DNA of 64,000 nt, from contig JANPYM010000004.1 of NCBI GenBank assembly GCA_025890175.1, forward strand, positions 2,496,682-2,560,681, in the 5' to 3' direction. Positions 45,901 through 58,450 of this stretch are shown one piece after another. This DNA is from Ciborinia camelliae (taxonomy: Eukaryota; Ascomycota; Leotiomycetes; Helotiales; Sclerotiniaceae). The notes under the pieces are model-generated. The model was given only the letters and a program-made list of their open reading frames with translations, did no database searches and had not been told where the DNA came from. Position numbers and translations under genes: made by a program. Position 1 is the stretch's first letter. Each line of letters begins with the position of its first letter.

Positions 45901-48900
45901 GCTAAATCATCTAGGGACTCTAGCTGTCCGTACACGGCACGGTGTACAATATGTTTATTTCTCGGATGGTATGTTCGAGAGCTCGTGTCTATACTGTACT
46001 GTGATAACATAACCTATACAGTATTCACCAGCGAGGAGCAGTATGTATGAGTGAGAATGAGAAGTTGTCGTCTTGTGTTGATTTTTCCTCTGCGCCCCCT
46101 CAACAAACAACCCCTTGGAATTGTAGATCTCTTGGACAAGCATCAATTTTAACATGCAGACGGAACTTGAAGGTCTATCCGCTAGAGTGAAGAAGGAGAA
46201 GAAGGTGGTGGGTAAGCATAAATGTGAAGCTTCCAACATCCATGGATGCATTTATTACCACATTTAGAAATAGAAATAGATTTAGATTTATATTAAATTG
46301 CTATAAAAGGTTACCTAAAGTATAAACGGGATTCGGAGAATTATGAATGAAAGATTACCTATGAATGATTACCCATACCAAACCTAAATAAGCAATAATA
46401 ATAATGATTAAATTAGAATTAGTTCCCTATCATGGTTTAGTTTGAGCCACCTTCTTAGAAGTTAGAAACTAATTAGAATCGGCTACGGTAGAGAAGCGTC
46501 TGACCTATATTTGGGCGGTGCAGCATACCCCTAGTAGAACATGAAACGAGAGCTCGGCCAGTGATGATTCAATTTTGACCAATCAATGATGGCAATTAAT
46601 TGAAACGGTAAGGATAGGATAAGGTAAGGTTAATCTTACCTACCTAGTAGCTGGAGTCTAGTCTAGGTAGTATTGCAACAGTTTTTTATTTCTTTCCTTT
46701 CCCCTTTCCCCCTTTCCTTCTGAGCATCCCGTCTCTCAAGCTCTCAAATTTCAATCCATACTACATACTCCATACATATTCTATACCACATACTCCATAC
46801 TCTATACTCCAATCTACGAAATGGCTTTCTCCATCTAACCACCCACAACACGAACCTATGAGTGTCTACCTACCCAGGTATTCTCCGAAACGATTCCATT
46901 CCGACTTCAGAGTGAGTGGCGACATGGTAACCTACCACGGGCACTATCTGACGACGCATATAAATATCCCAAATTCAATTTACAATGATGTAGTGTCCGG
47001 TATACCAAATAGAAGAAAAATTAAAGAAGACTACATAGCTACCTAAGTACAATACAGTATCCAATATCTAAGGTTAAGTCATGGATCCCAGCCACCTTCG
47101 ATACGTATGTTATGTATGTACTGTATTGTACTGTATACAGAACATAACAGAACTGCTTTTCCTCCGTAACCCTACCTTACGCATTGTGTTGTTGATGGAT
47201 GTGTTGGCAAGCAACAGCACAAACCAACCATACCAAATAGAAGCACGAGCTGAACACAGCGAGAATAGAAAATCCATCTGATTTGAGAGAGGATTGGATA
47301 TGCGTCTTATGAACATTAGTAGGGAACTTTACTGACTTCCCGTAAGTACTTTTGCCATGCAACGATGCAAATAACCCTTCTGCAGCTGTCATTTGTGGTT
47401 CCACAGCATAGTCACGATGGCAAGACAACTTATTCATAGGTCAGCCTCATGTACATCCTCCCCTTACAGCTCTTGAAGTCTTTTATACGAAGGTACATTC
47501 TGCTTCCGCGTGGCTGCAGGCATCGAACCAAACCTTCATGATCTATTCAGATTTCCATCCCACCAAATTAGCCTACTAATATATAGCAAAATTTAGAACG
47601 ATCGGCCAAAAACACCCGCACCACACACCACACCCGAATTTGGTGTAATTTCATCCTTTGTCGTGAAAGAGAAACCAGAGAGACGAGGGAGACGAGAGAG
47701 AGGGGGAGAAAAAATAAATAAAAAGTAACAATAAAAAATAAAACCATATTAAATTATCTCATTATTTTTTGACTGTTTTCTTCATCTGTACGATGTTACA
47801 CCAGATTTCAAAGGGGCCCTTCACTAAGTATTTATCTCTATTAGGCTACAATAGTAAGAGCCGATGCACTCGGACTACCGAACTGCATCTGTCCGTGAGC
47901 TCACTGGTCAGACACCAGTCAAATTGAACGATTGAAAGATTGAACGAATTTCCGAAATCCACCACTAGCCTTGAGATCAAACATGTCATTCTAGAACAAA
48001 GAGAAAGTGGTTTGGTGGTTCATGAATCTGAAATCATGCAAATTCAACAGATGTATCTTTCTGAGTCTTGACTGAACTACAACGGAAACATTGGCCAAAG
48101 TCAACTCCGTGATTGATTCTACCCCAATGCTCCATATCTTGTTCCACACTTTCAACTTTTCGCATCAGCTTCTCAAAGTAGCTTTTGTGTAGAGAATTGG
48201 GGTCAATCGTGTGTTGTATCAATTGTGATTCACCATAACCTTAATCCTGGCGAGGAAGATCCAAGTGTTCAGATGATGATCCCCCATCTAAGGGAAATCT
48301 CGAAACATGGCGGACCCATTCTGCCACACGCCCACTATGCATGGGGCTAAAATTCCCTACCGAGCACAAGGGCTAAAAAATCATATGGCTTCACCCATAA
48401 ACAGACAAAACTCGACCAAAAGACCCTGGACTACTATCGACAAGGCTCCGAAGATGGGACCCAGTTTAGCTAACCTACCCACTCAGCATGGATTAGGCGT
48501 ATAACAATAGTTAAGAGTGTGGGGAATCTTAATATCAAACACTGGACAAAGTCCCGTTTTGCTAGTGAACTCAATGCACTCAATGCCACTCATGCAAGCT
48601 CACCACCTCCAGCTATCGGGTTGGACCTTTACTTCCCACTGACCTTGCTTCACATACAATATCCAATGTCTTTACAGTACTACTTGGAGTTATGTCGGTC
48701 GCCGCCAGTTGCCTCTACTTCTGTTGCTTCCTCGCCATAATCCGGTCGCGCATACCCGGAGTAGCCCTACTTCATTCTTAGTAGTATCAATCATCGCACT
48801 TGCCTTCGTCCCATCTTTTCTGACCACTTATTCGACTGGCTTCGGAATCAATTTTGTTTGTCAACTCATCTCGACGTCAAGTATATTCCGAACCTTGATA

Positions 48901-49645
48901 TCCTCGACAAAGTCTACAGTCAGCAAAAGTTCAACAGAAACATATAGACCAAAGGATAAGAATGAACACTTGAGGATTTAGCCATTATCCAATTAACGCA
49001 TTGCCTGATATATTGAACCACCGAACAAGCGCAGATAGCTACTGTTTAAGCTGGAAAGCCTCAACGTTTCGACAAGACTTGAAGGCATAAGATTATCTTA
49101 TTGTTTCTTCCAGGCTTTGTGAGAAACTAAGTCACTTCCTTCAGATCAGATGTTTGGACGGTTTCTACGATACACCAAGCTTCATAACAGCTGTTTCGAA
49201 CGTGTCCGATGAGGTCAATGCAGTGTCGGATGTCGATCCACGAATTAGCTTAGCCTTGTGAATTAGCAAGCGCACTTGGGGTTGGCACCACTGCTTCTAT
49301 ACGGTATCACTCTATCGAAGTTAATCTGAACTAGGAAGATTCCTTGTCAGCCAAGTCCTTTAGTTCAGTACGAGCTCTGAAACAACCTACCTCACTCAAT
49401 ATACTTTATTGCTACATATCCTCGACCTTCTTCTAGATTGGAAGGCCATCAAAATCAACAAATAATTTTTATATCGAATCGACAAAGAGCGTTACTTACT
49501 GATTCAACCCCTTTTCACAACTTTGCTAGGCATTGGAGAAAGGAATATCGAGTGCCAGAAGGTCTGTATGAAAGGCACAGAATCAACACCCTGCAGCGCG
49601 GAGGATTTATTCATATGAAGTTCAGAGAGCTTCATTAATTTCAAG
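42961..49645. other. Gene-free but complex-sequence region upstream of the Cys/His regulator
   Basis: These 6.7 kb differ from the repeat-rich stretch before them: sequence is mostly unique, with balanced base composition. Yet no open frame is longer than about 100 codons, and none carries a domain I recognise. The part next to 49645 should hold the promoter and a leader, which may be long and spliced. It could also hold a non-coding transcript. Nothing specific can be named. Confidence 0.45.
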
Positions 49646-52350
49646 ATGGACGTAACATCTTTACTGAATTCGAGCAGTGTTGCTGCTGAGCAGCAAAAGT
49701 CTCAAGGGGAGAGATTCATATTACCGTCAAGAAATCGAACCCCATGGGATGCGGGTGGCTATTCACTGCCCATCAACACATCAAATCATACGATCAATAT
49801 TGGAGAGCTCAGTACGGGAAATGAGCAGAGTATGGCGAATCAAAAAATTCAGAAAATTCACTGCTATGATTCACACGGGACGTATTCGGAAATGTCGCCC
49901 CATCATAAATTTTCTGATAGTCGAAGCAGTTTGTCTTCCTTTACCTCAACAACCAACTCAACTACAAGCTCTTCTTCCAACCACTCCAGATTTTCTTCTT
50001 TGGGCACAGTAAACAGCAGTTATCGTAATAGTTTCTTTCACAATTCTGCTGTGAAAAACTCTACAGACTTAAGTCGTTCTTCTTACTCCTCCATTACTCC
50101 TCAAAATAAGATCGAGTCCCATTCTGCACCGACCTCCCCACAAGACACAAGGAAATTTAATATGGCTTCCAGTCCAACCGAAAACCTGGATGCTTTGGCA
50201 ACCTTGGCTGAACAAGATTCATCCCGTTCACCAGAGAACAGAGATGGATCTCAGGGTGCTCCAGGACCTGAGATGGTTGACTCTACTGATTCCCCCAAGG
50301 AATCAGATAGTCGCCCTGGTTCACCAAGTGATGCTATGCTAATCAGACGACCGGATATTCCACACTTGAATACAGATACAAGCGATAATGGTTTTGAGTC
50401 AGATCAGTAAGTTAATCCTTCATAAAATATTCATCAATCTCATGTTTGTTTCGCAATCCGATGAAATATAAACTATCAACTTATTGCCTCAACTAACATC
50501 CAACTAGTAGCAGCAATTATCGCAGCGCTCCTCTCGAGTATAATCAAACTGCTATGCAACCTATATTGCATAAACGAAATATTTCTGCGCCAATTTTGCG
50601 TCGACGAAGCCGTGCTCCAGCATCTTCCGTTGGTCGGATTCCTGAGCTCACCCCACCCAACTCTAACCGCCTCGCCAACCTACCATCACCACTAGATGAT
50701 GAGGATGAGGATGCAGAGGGTGACCCAGCTACACCACCACCAGCAGGTAGCAATGTCGAAAAGCCTCCGGAGTGTATGTACATTCCCAATTGTGATACCG
50801 GATCACAACCTCGCAAGGCTATCTCGCATATTTTCGGTCGCAATAAGATGTGCACTAGATTGATTCCCCAATCTGTTTGGGTTCACTACTGCCGCAAGCA
50901 TTATCAACGCAGCCGTTATCGCAACCCTAAAGAGTATGCTAAGTTGCAATGCGACTTGGTACAGCAACAAATTCGTCGCGTTCACGACTGGTCTCAACAG
51001 AACCAGCGTCGTGGAGAGCCTGGTACTATTATAGATTGGGGTCTTTCTGTCAGAAAGCGTGAACAGAAGCGTCTAGATGAGCTCAAGGGTTCTAGTCGAA
51101 AGAGACGTGCTTCTGCTATTGATGGAGAGAATGAAGGTGAGGAGGATGAAGAGCCTCCGCGTCCACCGACCGCTGTTCCTGATTGGCTTTTGCACGTTAT
51201 TGGAGGAGGTTATAAGACTGAACAAATTCTTGAGATTTTCAACCGCCTCCATCAAGAGGTTCTTGACGATCACTTGCCATGTTTCCCTGATATCGAGATC
51301 TTACCAAATATTACCGTTGACTCGGACCAACCAAAGTCTCCCAAAGGTTATGCGAAGCGAAAGGTATCATCTGCAGGTCACAAACGATCTAAATCGGTTG
51401 GTGTTGGTGCTATGAAGAATCAAAACTCCAGCTCCCCTTCAAAACCGGATCGTAGGATGAGTCAGCCAGTCATTTTTCAGAGTCAAAACACAGCAGAAGT
51501 ACCTGTTTACAATACTGCTTTGAAACGTCGTCGTGCAAATCCAAGCGATGTTAATCTACAATACTCAAACATGCAATTCGCACCACTTCCCGCAGATGTT
51601 GAACGCCGTCGCGTTTCATTCCAACCTGCCTTTACTGGTTTTGAGCGAATTGATGAAGATCATCAAGCAGCAGCCGGTGATAACAATTTTGAATCTCCAC
51701 ACCGCCGTCAATATCGGTCCTCATCTGTCTATCAATCACCATTGGCAGCACCTGTTGCTCGCCCATTGGGTATCCATCAAAACCAGGTCGCAACTCAACT
51801 CCAACAAATGGAAACCGGCAGCCCTAGCTTTGGCATGAATGGCAGCATGGATATGAGCATGGGTATGCATGGTATGCATGGTCGTGGTTCCCGTCCTTTC
51901 CATCAACGTTCACGTTCCGATATGATTCTTCCTCGAACTGCAAACCAACCAAATCTCATGAACAGGACTGCTATGCAGCCAAACCTCATGTCTTCATCCC
52001 AGCAATTCAACGGCAATGTTGAGTTCACCACTCCTCAATATCAGCAATCTGGTTTCACCCAATCTCAATTGAATGAGTCTCGCCAACAGCATGGTGTCCG
52101 CCAAAACTCTTACGGCATGCAACAACATGGTCGTCGTCAATTTGCTCCACAGCAACAATTTGTTCAACCTCAACAGTTCCGTCAAGAGTCTCCAACTAAT
52201 GGTGGCGTTGGCAATAGCCCTATCACAGGCCCAGTTGGTCAACGCAACAACTCCACTCCTCAGCAAGGTTCTCAATCCAATGCCAGCAGAGTTCAGAACT
52301 CTCAGATGCGAGGAAATCAGATGCTTGAAGAGAGTACCAGACGTCGTTAA
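49646..52350 (+). CDS. Fungal regulator-like protein with a conserved Cys/His motif
   Basis: Exons 49646-50406 and 50508-52350 join in phase to 867 residues. The first exon is Ser/Thr/Asn-rich and disordered. The only conserved block is at about 340-440: PPECMYIPNCDTG, HIFGRNKMCTRLIPQSVWVHYC, RKHYQRSRYRNPKEYAKLQC, then VHDWSQQNQRRGEPGTIIDWG. Its spaced Cys and His residues suggest a metal-bound fold. I recall this block from fungus-only proteins, annotated in places as 'ORP1-like', but cannot confirm that name. Basic stretches (KRRRAS, AKRKVSSAGHKRSKSVG) could be nuclear signals. The C-terminal 300 residues are Gln/Met/Asn-rich. A nuclear regulatory role is inferred. The intron 50407-50507 ends in TAGTAG, so two acceptors 3 nt apart are possible. 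A long gene-free stretch lies upstream. Confidence 0.75.
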
Positions 52351-55300
52351 ATATGAACAGGGCAATTAAGTCTTTAATATCAATTACATCTAATCACCAC
52401 GGTTTTTGATTTTTGGTTCGTTTTGGGCATGGGACGATTGTCTATGGGTGCATCTTGGTTTTTTGATACCCATCTGCAAACTTGAAGTCCCTTCTTTATT
52501 TTCTCAGTTCTGTTCTACTATGGTTCTTTCTACATCGGATCATCACATTCAATCACTTACCATTTGCATTACATCTGTCTCAATCTGATCCTCACCGTCT
52601 GACCTCCAATACTCTTCTCAAAGCTCCATTCAGACGATGAGCATCAGCTGGTGACTTCAAACAAATCAGTTGTTATGGATTTGCAAATTCAAATTTAAAT
52701 TTAAATTTGAAAATTTTCAGACCAGATGGTTCGGATGTTGTCTTAATTTTTCCCCTCAAGATGCTTGGTGGTTTCACCTGAATGTACCTCAGCACAACAT
52801 AACGTCTCAACTCTTTTGATGATAGGCCCCAGGTATTCTATTTCCTTTGTTTTCAATTTTCCATTCCGGACTTATGGGTTCAGATGGTCTGTCATTTTCC
52901 TTTTATTTTTCTTTTGCGCAGTTTTATGGGGTAGATCTACGGCATACATGGGATGGGTGATGGGCGTTAAAAAATGCATTGTGGTGGAGTATGGATGGAT
53001 GGATTGATTGATTGATTGATTGATGAATCGATGGATGATTTATGGATGGATATCACTTTTTTTTTGATGATGGAATGGGTTGCTTTGCATGGTTTTTCAG
53101 CGGGTTTGGTTTGGTTTGGTTGCTGATTTTGAGTGTTGGGCTTACTACTACATAACTTAGGTACATACATATGAACAGACATACGGACATACAAAACCCC
53201 CACCAGGTAGTTGGTGTGTAATTTTTAGATAGGTAGATAGTGGAATTGAGAATTCTTGATTCATTTTTTGGGGCCTGTGTCAGCTTTCTTGCGTTTGTGA
53301 TACAAGTTTTGCAGCTACAGTGCAGATGAATAGAATAGAATTAATTGCTGGGTCCAGATCACCAGCTCTGTACCAGGTCATCCTCCTCTCCTATGCGGAA
53401 GCAAAGTTTATTAGGCATGAAACGGCATGAGGAAGGGAAACTTTGGTGCCCGCAGCTCAGTTACAAACTTTAAATAAGAGTTTTAGACATGTTTTCTTCT
53501 GACTAGTTTATCTAGGTAGGTAACTATCTAGATACATGCACGCGGAGGGAGGTATTGGTATGTTATCGACTAACAAGAATATTATCCTCCTGTAGGTACC
53601 TAGGTAATCTTACACGCCCCGTAGAAAGAAACCCTCTGCATACCTCCCTACCTACCATGCAGTAACCACTGGTGACTTGGTTACATGAAAAGACCCCTGA
53701 TATCTAGAGCTAGTAGGTAGGTACCTACTAATACCCAAATAGCCAATGTAATCTTAACTCGGACGATATCAAAACGCAAGCTGCGTCACGGTCTAAAGAA
53801 TATAATAAAATACCTACCTACCTATGCAAAGAAACCGATACCGGAGCTTTAGGTTCGCTTTGTATCTTAGGTAGGTACAGATAAATGTTCGAAAATCTAT
53901 CAGATCGGTAGGTACCTAGGTAGGTAATATTGTATAGTATAGTCTGCATGTGAGAGCGGTGGATAGATACTAGGTACCTAGGTCGTAGGTATATCACTGC
54001 AACTTGAATGATATGATTACTCAACATCTTACAGATGGTATAGATAGTAAAGAAGGGTAAGGTACCCATACGGATAGCAGACTGGACTTGGACTTGGACT
54101 TGGACTGGGACTTAGACTGGCACGTAAACGTATCAGGCTACACCAACGGCGCGTAGGTAGGTTTTCTTTTGATCGCCTGATCTTGTGGGGGCGAAAAAGA
54201 ACGAGAACGACCTCGGGAGAATGAGAATGGGAATTGATTGTACCTATTCAATATCTAGGCTAGGTGGAGGCGGGGATATCGGATTGTACTTACCTCGGAT
54301 TGCAATGTGTGGGTTTGTAAGAATAGAATAGAATAGAATACATACAATGCAATAACATCTGATAATATATCAACTTTGCCACTGGCGTCGGAATTTCGAG
54401 TTTCCAGCTTGCTTGGAGCTTGCTGGCTTGCGGGTTGGAGTTGAGGATTGCGGATTGCGGGTGCGGCGTTGTAACGTAGCTGTGGATTTTCGATATCACT
54501 TACTACCTAGATAGTAATAATATTGGAAGATAGTTTTCTTGGGTGGTCTGGTCAAGGGAATCAATCTAATGCTCGTACATATGTATGTATATTGATGCTT
54601 CGCATCTTCGCCTCTTGAGATTTATCAAAATCCGTCCTGTCCTGCCATGTCCTGCCCTCCCTACCTTGCCTAATTGCCATTAAACCGAATTGCAATCTAG
54701 GTACTGTCTGTATCTTTCACATATATGACAAGAAGCTTGTGCGATTTTCTTCATCTTCATCTTCTGCGTAACGTGAGTGAATAGGAATAAGAATAATAAG
54801 AATTGACAAAGAGTCGGTCTGAGAATGTTTGCTAAATGGCCTGATGTCCATGCGAATTGATTGCTCCGTACCTCCCTACCTACCTAGTAGCTTCAACCCA
54901 TCTGCAGCCTCATTCATACCTTCAATTAAGATGAACTTGAGAGGTAGGTACTGTGATACTGTAACCTTAGGTTAATACATCTACACCTGCATCTGCATCT
55001 GCATGACTCCAATATATTATATTTCCGAAGCAAACAAAATATATCCTACCTACGGAGGACCTACCTAGGTATCTATCTCCTCAAGACTCATCGATGTTAA
55101 TTCTCGATATATGACGAATATGTACCGTAGAGTACTGTACAACGAAGAAGTGATGCTTTGTGTACGAGATTACGAGATGAGAAGTATGAGTGAGGTGTTG
55201 ATGTTGATGTTGATGTTGATGTTGATACTCTGTATTGATGTTAACGTTTCTCGCTCCTTGTGTGATAAATTCTCCGAGAGTAGGTTAGGTTCATCTCAGA

Positions 55301-56857
55301 TCTTTCGAGATCTGATGCAGCCACCATAAGGTTAAGGTTATATCACCGTCCTACGCACAAAGCACAAACGTATTCCCCGTTATCATGGATTTATTGATTG
55401 CCACATATCCAACTCAGCCCTGATCCCCATCCCCATCCCCATCCATATCCATCACTCGTGGTTCTTTCCCTCTCACTATCTGTTTCTCATCAAACCTCAC
55501 CTCACACCTCACCAGCCTCAACTAAAAGCCACAGTGGCGCACCAAATATCACGTGTAACCTTCCTTATAAGGTTATCTGGACTTCCTTCCAAGGCCCCGG
55601 TTTTCAAGCGGCTAGTAGATCCGGGCGGGTGGGGCACTGGACCGCACTCGTCTACGGAGTATAAGATCTGTACTAGGGCCCGGGTCGCTGACCATGTTTG
55701 TTCATGTTTCAAAACGCTCTGACTCCCCCTTGTTTTTAATCTATCTGACGGATATTATTTCTCCATAATAGATTAAATCCTTTTCATGGAACTCTTCGAA
55801 TATATTCAATTGGGAGAAATGGATGGAATGGAATGAATGGAATTGGTGAAATTGATAAAGGGAATACGGACAGCCGGTCCGTCGCATCTTTTGAGCGGCA
55901 AGAGGGTGTTGGAACCTAGATGGGAGTTGGGGGTTGATGATAGATGGATATCTATCGGTGGATAGTTGGTTTTGGGGATTACCTATACGCTTGAGTACGA
56001 TTGTACGAGAGATATGGGTAAGGTTGGATGAAGCCTTGAGATTGAAAGGGGGGTTTGAGAAGGGGTTATCATGAAGCCTTGATGGCGAAGCGATTACAGG
56101 TAAAGTATTTTCACCAGGTACCGAGTACTCCTTCATTTTATCTCCCCCCTTCATCCATTCTCCTTCAACGCCAACACTCCTATTCAACTTCCAAGAACAT
56201 CACATCTAAGATCCGAATTCTGATGTAGGATTCTTGATTTCCCGTTTCGTTTTTCTAGATCTTCTATCCATACAAATGCACGGATAAATGCATCCTAGAT
56301 ATTAGCAAGGTTGTTTCGTGATTCATCATGCCCAAATCAGATGAACTCAAAACGATATATTATATATGAGACAACACCTCATATCCGGACCGTCCTGCCA
56401 TGAAAACCCATGAAAACTCGTTGTTTTTTATTTCTACCCCCCAATTATGCCATTTGCATTGTTCATCTGACTCCATCCAGCGTTTACCCAAATTTTCTAG
56501 CCGGGAAATTTCTAGCTCTGGCCCTTTGGGCGGCTAACGATTCCATATTTGATGATGACACTTTAATTTGGGAAATTGAAGGTGCAAACAAAAATTCCGA
56601 ACAACTGTCAAGGTAGGAATCATCAAAATTGCCATACAACCCAAACATGTCATTCTCTATATTAAATATCGATCCCCTTTTCTTCTACTTTTCTGATCTT
56701 TTCTTTGAACTTTGTCCTGTGTGCTATTCAGTTCGTTTCACTCTTTTTAAACTTGCTTTCTGTTCTTTACTCTTCGACTCTCTTTTTCCAACGTTTTATA
56801 TATCCAGTGGATATTCAATAAGGTACTTGAAGTATCTACTTATCAAAACCAAACACA
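52351..56857. other. Gene-free region between the regulator and the GH131 gene
   Basis: 4.5 kb without a credible gene. After the 3' UTR come GATTGATTGATT near 52995, TACCTAGGTA-type palindromes (53510-53600, 53700-53730, 53855-54000, 54880, 55050), a GACTTG array at about 54085-54110, a GAATAGAATAGA run near 54320 and a GATGTTGATGTT array at 55195-55230. The right end is the GH131 promoter. Confidence 0.5.
56790..56806 (+). promoter_or_regulatory. TATA-like box of the GH131 gene
   Basis: TTTTATATATCC lies about 55-65 bp before the GH131 ATG in an otherwise T-rich promoter. This fits a TATA box with a short leader. Based on sequence only. Confidence 0.45.
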
Positions 56858-58450
56858 ATGCATTTTTCAAAGAAGGCTCTGGCAGCCCTTATTGGGTCTG
56901 CGACTAGCGCGAGTGGTACAATCTTGTGGGATGGTCGTTTCGATTCTTCAACTATGGCGGATTTGAAGGCTTGGTCATGGAGCAATGCTGTTGGTGATTA
57001 CCAAAACTATATTGTGAGTACTTGGTATTTTATCTTTCTGGCGAGGAGTGAATGGGGTGAAATAGATGAGATCTAATAGACAAATAGCACGGCACAGGTA
57101 ACATTACCGAATATGTAGCCCTCGACAGCAGCTACAAGAATCCAGCCGATTCCGGATCAGCTCTCGGTGCTAAAATCACCCTCGACACCACCTCATACTG
57201 GGAAGGCCAAACCATGCGTCGTACCGAATTGATTCCTCAAACCAAGGCGGCTATCGGTAGTGGAAAGGTCTACTACCATTTCAGTATGATGCATACAGCA
57301 ACCAACCCACCAAGCATCTACAGAGAACATCAAATCTGTTTTTTCGAGAGCCATTTCACTGAGATGAAGAGTGGTTGGATTAGTGGGGAGTCTGGTTCTA
57401 GTGATCCTTTGTTGAGATGGGATGTTAGTTCTACTAGTCAATGGAGCACTAATTGGACTGCTGGTGTTTGGCACAACATTGCTTACGGAATTGTACGTTT
57501 ATACTCTTTCTTCCTATTTTCTTCACTTACTAACAAGACTCTAGGATTTCTCTGCAGGATCAGTTGAATTCTACCACTCCACTGGATCTGACGCCCTAAC
57601 CTTAACCGTCCCAGCCGTCTCGGTTTCCGCCTCCTCCAACGGCGCAGATTGGCATTTGGGTGTTCTCGAACTTCCCGTTACCGGTCAAACCGACGGAACC
57701 GAAGATTTCTACTTCTCGGGTGTATATATTGAGAGTGGATCGCTCACCACTAATGTTGCCGGACCTGGAGGAGTTGTCTCAGCAAGCTCTAGTACTTCTG
57801 CAACAACGTCAGTAGATTCTTCTTCTGTGGTTTCTTCTAGCTCGGCCGCTGTCGTGGAAGCTTCCAGTTTGGTAGCTTCTAGTGCGACATCTGTTCAGGC
57901 TGTCTCTTCTTCATCTGCTATTGTTTCGTCTGTCGTTACTTCTCCAACTGTAGCACCATCATCATCCGCAATCGCTTTATCCACAACCAAAAAATCCTGC
58001 ACCAAGAAAGCTTCATCGGCCACAACCAAAAAATCCTGCACCAAGAAAGTTTCATCCGCCACCGCCGCGATCCCTACAACCGTCCTAGCATCTCCCACCA
58101 CCCTCATCACGTCCAAGAAACCCTGCACCAAGAAATCATCCACCGCCGCATCCATCTCTACTTCTCTAGCCGGAAATGATAATGCCATTTCTTCCTCTTC
58201 GTCTTCCGCAGCTCTAACTTCTGCAGTCTCTAGTTTCCTCGTTACAACCGTTACCAGGACGGTGGTTGGGACGGTCACGGAATATACATCCACGACCGTG
58301 ATTTCCAGTGCAGCAGCTACCGCCACCGGAGAAAGTGGCTCGATTGCTAAGTATTATCAGTGTGGAGGTCAGAATTGGAAGGGTTCGGGTACTTGTGTTA
58401 GTGGGTCGACTTGTAAGGTCCAGAATCCTTTTTACTCGCAATGCGTTTAG
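56858..58450 (+). CDS. GH131 beta-glucanase with Ser-rich linker and C-terminal CBM1
   Basis: This is a secreted glucanase; GH131 enzymes cut beta-1,3-, 1,4- and 1,6-glucans. Exons are 56858-57013, 57088-57492 and 57545-58450, in phase 0 throughout, giving 488 residues. A signal peptide of about 20 residues (MHFSKKALAALIGSATSASG) precedes GTILWDGRFDSSTMADLKAWSWSN, the family's N-terminal signature. NITEYVALDSSYKNPADSGS, TSYWEGQTMRRTELIPQT and HFSMMHTATNPP follow. The catalytic domain ends near residue 265. A long Ser/Thr/Ala linker (about 270-450) contains three unusual KKxCTKK motifs (about 335, 350 and 380). The CBM1 (about 456-488, YYQCGGQNWKGSGTC ... [12 protein letters not shown]) has all four Cys and the flat-face aromatics Tyr/Trp/Tyr. 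It converges with a repeat-protein gene and, beyond it, a GH7 gene. Confidence 0.93.

Noticed and set aside
49438..49638. Possible upstream open frame ending 7 bases before the regulator ATG
   Set aside because: It starts at TTG, not ATG, and has no recognisable content; leader structure is unknown.
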